A stretch of 64,000 nt of DNA from Lysinibacillus_B sp036662795 (GTDB taxonomy: Bacteria > Bacillota > Bacilli > Bacillales_A > Planococcaceae). The stretch covers positions 1 to 64,000 of the forward strand of contig NZ_JBAFWZ010000002.1 of assembly GCF_036662795.1 (NCBI RefSeq). Reading direction: 5' to 3'. The first letter of the stretch is position 1, and each line of letters starts with the position of its first letter. Positions 59,583 through 64,000 of this stretch are shown here, piece by piece. The notes under the pieces were generated by a model. The model saw only the letters and a program-made list of their open reading frames with translations. It had not been told where the DNA came from and ran no database searches. Both the position numbers and the translations under genes were made by a program.

Positions 59583-59790
59583 TTCAATATACAAAACTAG
59601 CCTCATAATTTCTTTAAGATGAGTTACCATCCATTCTATATCATCCCCTCAACACGCATTACTTTTTGAAACGGCTGTGTAGTTGGAGTTAGTATTAAAA
59701 ATTTAGAGAACAAATTCCTGTTAGAGGAATTCGTTCTTTTTTTGTCAGAATAGATTTAATAAATTTAAAAGAGTGTGAGGAGGTAGTAAT

Positions 59791-60114
59791 ATGAAGGCCG
59801 AGGAAGTATGGGGAAGTTTATTAGATGAATGTAAAGATAGTCCGATGACACTCCAAACTAAGACAGGGTTACATTTTAATTTAAAATCAAACGGGAATCG
59901 ATTAATTGTAACAAGATCAGAAATAGAGCCCTCATGTAAAATCAAAATGCCACGACCGATTTATAAAGATAAATTTTAAAAAGTATTTCCCTATTATGAA
60001 AGACTTAGAGCTGGAGAAACAGGATTGAGCGCTGAAATACGTGCTAATACTAGAAATAGCGTGTACATTATGGCTGCAATTGCCTTAAAAATGACGAATG
60101 TTATTCACATATAG
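59791..60114 (+). pseudogene. ORF split by an in-frame TAA stop
   Basis: A frame starting with ATG at 59791 behind GTGAGGAGG runs for 62 codons (to IYKDKF), meets TAA at 59977-59979, then stays open in the same frame for another 44 codons (KVFPYYERLRAGETGLS and IRANTRNSVYIMAAI) before TAG at 60114. The second part has the look of real protein, with no start signal of its own. The likely ancestor was a protein of about 107 residues. A sequencing error or a genuine nonsense change are both possible. The first 62 residues alone may still be expressed. Confidence 0.6.
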
Positions 60115-60152
60115 GAAAAAGGGATAATAAACTACAAAAGGGGAAATGTGAA

Positions 60153-60689
60153 ATGAAAAATTTTTTTATAATTATGACCATGCTTTTGTTAGTTGTATTT
60201 GCTACTCATTACTCTTTAAAGCCCGATATAATCGATGATAATATAGATATTGTTTATGAATTGAAAAATGATACCGATGCTAAAAAAAATATACAATTAC
60301 AATTAAACATAAATAATATTGAAAGAATAGATTTTGACGAAAATAATTTTTATCATGTTTATATTTTCTTACCTCATACAATAGAATCTACAATGATGAA
60401 CTATCCTGATAGTCAAGATAATGATTATCATATAGGAATGGATTATCGCACATATGATATTGCGGTAGATACGTTAAAAGAACAGAATGTGAATATAGTA
60501 GACAAAAGTAAATCCAGTACAGTAGACGGATTTTTTTATTACGGCAAAAAGTCTTCGGTAGAGCTCAATTATTATTATATCCCGAATGCAGATAATAATG
60601 AAAAAGGTTATATTGTCTTTTCTTATTATGGAAAGAAATTATGGAAAGACTTAAGCTGGGCTAAAGTATATCCGATCACATTGCAATAA
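60153..60689 (+). CDS. Exported or membrane-anchored protein of unknown function
   Basis: A 178-residue protein with an N-terminal hydrophobic segment (FFIIMTMLLLVVFATHYSL) that acts as a signal or anchor, and a hydrophilic, Asn/Asp/Tyr-rich outer part. GGGGAAATGTGAA lies before the ATG. The base composition is strongly AT-rich, as for its small neighbours. No family recognised. Confidence 0.6.
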   Translation: MKNFFIIMTMLLLVVFATHYSLKPDIIDDNIDIVYELKNDTDAKKNIQLQLNINNIERIDFDENNFYHVYIFLPHTIESTMMNYPDSQDNDYHIGMDYRTYDIAVDTLKEQNVNIVDKSKSSTVDGFFYYGKKSSVELNYYYIPNADNNEKGYIVFSYYGKKLWKDLSWAKVYPITLQ

Positions 60690-60928
60690 TATGAAGGCGA
60701 TAATTTCTATTAGAGTAGTAGAATTCATACATAAATTTTCTAAGAACAAACGCGAAATTTTAAGTGAAGTGAGGGGCGGGAGTGTGGCTGATGGTATTCG
60801 CCTAGTGCAACGATTCGAATAATGGCTTTATTTACTTTCCAACTCATATTTAAGGTATTTTTGATTAAATTATATTAAAATAATTGGATAGTGCAGTGTT
60901 CTTCAATGTGAATAAAGGGAGAGATTAT

Positions 60929-61612
60929 ATGGGAAATGATTGGGATATAGCTATAAGCTCTCTTTCAAAAATTAAAGTTTTTTCAAATCCAAATAATGAG
61001 CCGGTAACTATAATTGGCGAAGCGGATGATTTGAAGTGTATAGGGGTCGGGACAGATGCGGCCGTTTTTCAGTCTCTTTCAGCCCCAGCCTATGCATTTA
61101 AATTATATGCCGAGGATAAAAGAAACAAAGTAAAAATTGAAGCGAATGTTTATCAGGTTTTAGGCGATTCACCTTTCTTTTCAACATGTTTTGCTTCTTA
61201 CGACGAATTCCTCGTTTTAAGCTACGAAGAAGGGATCACGCTCTTTGACTGCATTCTACAAGGTGTTCACATTCCGGAGCAGGTTGTAAAGGATGTGGAG
61301 GCAGCAAGAAAATATGTTCGGAATAAAGGCCTGAACCCACGAGATATTCATTTGAAAAATATTTTACTACAAAACGGTAGAGCAAAAATACTCGATATCT
61401 CTGAATATATACGAGCAGGAAATGATAACCGATGGGAATATTTAAAAAAGGGATATGAGCAATACTATCATTTAATAGATGGAGATTCTGTTCCGTTTTG
61501 GTTAGTAGAAACGATTCGAAAGTGGTATAACCTATGGGGGAAGAAATCCTCTTCATATGAAGAGTTTACAAAATTGATTTTTAACAGGCTGTATAAAAAA
61601 ATAGATAAATAA
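60929..61612 (+). CDS. Ser/Thr protein kinase-like protein (YrzF-like)
   Basis: A 227-residue kinase fold. The N lobe has GVGTDAAVFQSLSAPAYAFKLY with the ATP Lys; the catalytic loop is NPRDIHLKNILL (Arg-Asp...Asn) and the metal site is AKILDISEY in place of DFG. Length and motif order fit the small YrzF-type kinases of Bacillus. The frame opens at 60884, but AAGGGAGAG precedes the ATG at 60929. Substrate unknown. Confidence 0.78.
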   Translation: MGNDWDIAISSLSKIKVFSNPNNEPVTIIGEADDLKCIGVGTDAAVFQSLSAPAYAFKLYAEDKRNKVKIEANVYQVLGDSPFFSTCFASYDEFLVLSYEEGITLFDCILQGVHIPEQVVKDVEAARKYVRNKGLNPRDIHLKNILLQNGRAKILDISEYIRAGNDNRWEYLKKGYEQYYHLIDGDSVPFWLVETIRKWYNLWGKKSSSYEEFTKLIFNRLYKKIDK

Positions 61613-61714
61613 ACAGCAGTAGACGATTATAGAACATTTTTAAGAACGGCTGGGACATAAGTAAAGATTTTATAGAAATCGAGGAACACCTATAGTAAGA
61701 ATTCGCTACTTCAT

Positions 61715-61820
61715 AAATTGATTATAGAGAAGGGGCGACTCCTGGGGGAACAGCACGACGCCTGAGACTACAGGCTCAGGCCGTGCCCCCGGAAAGCGTC
61801 CCCGGAACGGAAATCAATTT
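61715..61820 (+). repeat. Dispersed intergenic repeat, copy G
   Basis: AAATTGATT at the left and AATCAATTT at the right, with GGGGCGACTCCTGGGGGAAC and CCCCCGGAAAGCGTCCCC inside and a central GCCTGAGACTACAGGCTCAGGC stem. The outer stem has changed to GGGGCGAC/GTCCCC-type pairs compared with other copies, so base pairing is largely kept while sequence differs. Confidence 0.8.
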
Positions 61821-61832
61821 TCTCCATACTAA

Positions 61833-61871
61833 GAAAACACCATTTTTCTCAACGAGAAAAATGGTGTTTTC
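61833..61871. terminator. Strong bidirectional terminator
   Basis: A perfect 18-bp inverted repeat (GAAAACACCATTTTTCTC and its complement) around a 3-base loop. It follows repeat G and would stop read-through from the kinase gene. An overlapping frame at 61783-62109 crosses both structures and is not accepted as a gene. Confidence 0.85.
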
Positions 61872-62256
61872 GGGTTTTGTCCCAGCATGTTTATTTTTAT
61901 TCAATGGAGTAGGTCCGTTGCATAGTAAGCTAAAAAGCGAAATGAGAATGAAAATGAAACGGGTTGAAAAGGATAAAACTAAATTTTACCTTGTGATAAA
62001 TTATGTTGTCAATAAGAAATTTGATAAAATTTTTAAAAATGTTATAATAGTCTTACAATTGTTTTTTTCTAATCGTATTTCGAAGTTCGCTTTACATTTT
62101 TGTAGATAGAATTTGGATACGTTTTTTTATATCTTTTTTAATCGAGAAAATAAATCAAACAGTTGTGTGAGCTTTAAAAGAGAGCCGATTGAATAAATTT
62201 TTCAACTAACGATCTATTAGGAACTGAGTACTTATTCTATAAGGAGGACTAGAATA

Positions 62257-63111
62257 ATGAATCTAATCAATAAGAAAGTTACACACAAGCTTTTTGGTGT
62301 AGGAAGTATAGTGAATCAAAATGACTCTAGTATTGAAATAAATTTCGCCTCGGAAAATAAAAAATTTATTTTCCCTGATGTTTTTGGAAAGCACTTAAAG
62401 CTACATGATAAAAGTGATGCACATTTACTTGAAAAAATTTTACAAAAGAAGGAACAAGAACGAAAGGAGGAAGAACGGAAGAAGGAAGAAGAATTAAAGC
62501 AACAGCGAATAAACCTGGAACTTCGTTTAGAACACGAAAAACTGATGAACAATCATAAGCTTCATCCAGAATCACAAATGGTTTTTTGGTGTGACAAAGA
62601 CGAACAGACGAGATCTTTTTCAGAGTGGAAGGTTTTTTCAGGCGTTATTAAAAGTGGTAATAGCAACGGGAAACCAAAAAAACCAACCCGTTTGCATCAA
62701 AATAGCGCAGTCCTGTTAACAGCGATTGATGCTGGCATGCCTGAAAAAGACAGACGTATTTTAGGTGTCTACATGGTGAATGAGGAGTTTATCGGTAAGC
62801 TTTGTGAGGATGGGTATATTCCTGCGCATTCAAAATTCAAAATACAGCTTACAGAACAAGAAGCAGATAGGCTGCTTTTCTGGAACTACTATAGTAATGA
62901 AAGGTCACCTGACAAAATGACATGGAATACAGGTAAATACCGCTATTTTGATAATTTATGGATGGCTCAAATCCTACTTGATATCGTTTCGTTAAAAAGT
63001 GAAACACAGGAACAGGAGCTAGCACAACAATTTTTCAAGCATTATTGTAAAATGAATGCCATAAATGATCAAGAGTTACCAAAGCCTAATGGCACATTAT
63101 TGCGTATTTAG
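62257..63111 (+). CDS. Protein with N-terminal PcrA-tail-like domain and coiled coil
   Basis: A 284-residue protein. Residues 1-45 (KKVTHKLFGVGSIVNQ, then IEINFASENKKFIFPDVF) resemble the Tudor-like C-terminal domain of PcrA encoded in this window. Residues 58-98 form a charged coiled coil (KKEQERKEEERKKEEELKQQ). The remaining 180 residues form a separate domain with WNYYSNERSPDKMTWNTGKYRYFDN, which I cannot name. AAGGAGGACT precedes the ATG. Function unknown; the domain order hints at an RNA-polymerase or nucleic-acid partner, which is inference only. Confidence 0.75.
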   Translation: MNLINKKVTHKLFGVGSIVNQNDSSIEINFASENKKFIFPDVFGKHLKLHDKSDAHLLEKILQKKEQERKEEERKKEEELKQQRINLELRLEHEKLMNNHKLHPESQMVFWCDKDEQTRSFSEWKVFSGVIKSGNSNGKPKKPTRLHQNSAVLLTAIDAGMPEKDRRILGVYMVNEEFIGKLCEDGYIPAHSKFKIQLTEQEADRLLFWNYYSNERSPDKMTWNTGKYRYFDNLWMAQILLDIVSLKSETQEQELAQQFFKHYCKMNAINDQELPKPNGTLLRI

Positions 63112-63140
63112 ACGTTAGATAAAAAATCTAAGTTAAAATA

Positions 63141-63199
63141 AAAAGCAGACGGTCAACTAGAAGTGCTAGCAACGCTCCTCTAATTTGCCGTCTGCTTTT
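63141..63199. terminator. Bidirectional terminator, relative of the one at 46.3 kb
   Basis: AAAAGCAGACGG pairs with CCGTCTGCTTTT, enclosing CTAGAAGTG. It lies between the 62.3-kb gene (+) and splB (-). The outer 12-mers are identical to those at 46293-46348. Confidence 0.88.
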
Positions 63200-63225
63200 C
63201 AGGTTATTTAACGGATTTATAGGAC

Positions 63226-64000
63226 TCACGTAAAGTATTCGAGCTTCGCATTTGGAAAGAATTTCTCCATATAGCTGTATAGCCTCTCCTTCATTTCGTT
63301 CTCTTCTTCTTTCTGATAAATATACTTACCAATCCCGTACTTGCCCCACTTAAGACGTCTTGAAGATTCATCTAACTGTAACTTAGTCTTTGGATAGTTT
63401 TTCTCAATCACATTTTTTGCCGTCTTCGTAAATCGGTGCTGTATGAATTCAAAGGTGATATCATCCCGAGCATCGTGCGGTAACTCTGCGTCCAAGCGCT
63501 CAAACATATTATAGTAGCCCTCTTGCCAGCCTTCATGCAAATAAATCGGGGCGACGATAAATCCAAGTGGATACCCTGCTCTTGCAACTTTCCCAGCTGC
63601 TTCAATTCGTTTCGCTAAAGGTGAAGTTCCTGGCTCAAAGTTTTTAATCACATAGTCAGCGTTAATACTAAATCGAAATCTTGTGTGACCGTTATGCTTA
63701 GCATCGAGCAAGTGATCGACATGATGAAATTTTGTGACAAACCGCAATCTTCCTAATTCTGTTTGGCCAAAATGTTCAATAGCCTTTTTTAATGAGTGGG
63801 TTAAATGGTCAATCCCAACAATATCAGATGTACAAGCTGCTTCAAAACGCGTAATTTCAGGGGCACGTTCTTCGATATAGGAATCTGCCGCTTCAAAAAT
63901 TTCATCGACATTCACATATGTACGAAGATAAGGCTTACTCCCCATAGTTGTTTGCAAATAACAATAATGACAATGTCCCATGCATCCGGTTGCTAGTGGA
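63226..64000 (-). CDS. splB: Spore photoproduct lyase, 5' end beyond the window
   Basis: Radical-SAM enzyme that reverts the spore thymine dimer. The visible part holds the Cys motif C-M-G-H-C-H-Y-C (CX3CX2C) at the window edge, then QTTMGSKPYLRTYVNVDEI, FRFSINADYVIKNFEPGTSP and a C-terminal end FPNAKLEYF. The first roughly 85 residues lie beyond 64000, so the Met at 63981 is internal, not the start. Its presence shows that the organism makes endospores. Confidence 0.94.
   Translation of the reverse strand, partial: PLATGCMGHCHYCYLQTTMGSKPYLRTYVNVDEIFEAADSYIEERAPEITRFEAACTSDIVGIDHLTHSLKKAIEHFGQTELGRLRFVTKFHHVDHLLDAKHNGHTRFRFSINADYVIKNFEPGTSPLAKRIEAAGKVARAGYPLGFIVAPIYLHEGWQEGYYNMFERLDAELPHDARDDITFEFIQHRFTKTAKNVIEKNYPKTKLQLDESSRRLKWGKYGIGKYIYQKEEENEMKERLYSYMEKFFPNAKLEYFT

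Noticed and set aside
61783..62109. A 108-codon plus-strand ORF
   Set aside because: It begins inside dispersed repeat G, crosses an 18-bp perfect terminator hairpin, has no ribosome-binding site and no protein-like pattern.

Overview
The window looks like a chromosomal segment of a low-GC, endospore-forming Bacillota of the Lysinibacillus / Bacillaceae-Planococcaceae type. Evidence: the pur operon has the Bacillus gene order (purE-K-B-C-S-Q-L-F-M-N-H-D), it is followed by the yerA-yerB-yerC-pcrB-pcrA-ligA-camS-gatCAB-dagK-rlmCD backbone known from Bacillus subtilis, and the right edge carries a spore photoproduct lyase. No phage, IS transposase, CRISPR array or defence island is visible.

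Layout. 1-120: 3' end of a 5S rRNA and its terminator. 0.2-2.6 kb: a lipoprotein, an oxidoreductase, a cupin and a NETI-motif protein. 2.65-17.1 kb: purine biosynthesis, controlled by a PurR operator pair, a sigma-A promoter and a guanine-class riboswitch with an intrinsic terminator. The tail of the operon is loosened: purN-purH and purH-purD are separated by about 0.47 and 1.0 kb of non-coding DNA holding dispersed repeats and, before purD, a promoter-to-terminator unit with five hairpins that share one loop sequence. 17.6-30.5 kb: adenine deaminase, YerB, YerC, PcrB, PcrA, LigA, CamS and the GatCAB amidotransferase. 30.5-31.3 kb: a non-coding region with a large hairpin element and an eight-unit array of about 21-bp repeats. 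31.9-37.8 kb: an oppABCDF-type peptide transporter on the minus strand. 38.1-45.4 kb: DagK, cytochrome bd oxidase with two tiny membrane proteins, a chemotaxis receptor and RlmCD. 45.6-53.7 kb: accessory enzymes and transporters, ending in a purine permease plus phosphoribosyltransferase operon whose leader repeats the PurR-box / promoter / guanine-riboswitch architecture of purE. 54-63 kb: mostly small lineage-specific secreted or membrane proteins, one ORF broken by an in-frame stop, kinase-like proteins, DegV, a DinB-like protein, and several short palindromic repeats. 63.2 kb to the end: 3' part of splB.

How it fits together. De novo IMP synthesis (2.9-17 kb), adenine salvage or degradation (yerA), and purine uptake plus PRPP-dependent salvage (51.8-53.4 kb) share the window. 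The first and last appear to share two control layers: PurR-type boxes at initiation and a guanine-sensing RNA afterwards. The most unusual sequence signals are non-coding: the five-hairpin RNA at 15.5-15.77 kb, the phased array at 30.86-31.02 kb, the tandem repeats after the permease riboswitch, and a seven-copy dispersed repeat family with ends resembling GTTGATTGGAGTG and GGAAATCAAC. All calls come from reading the sequence; no database search was run.
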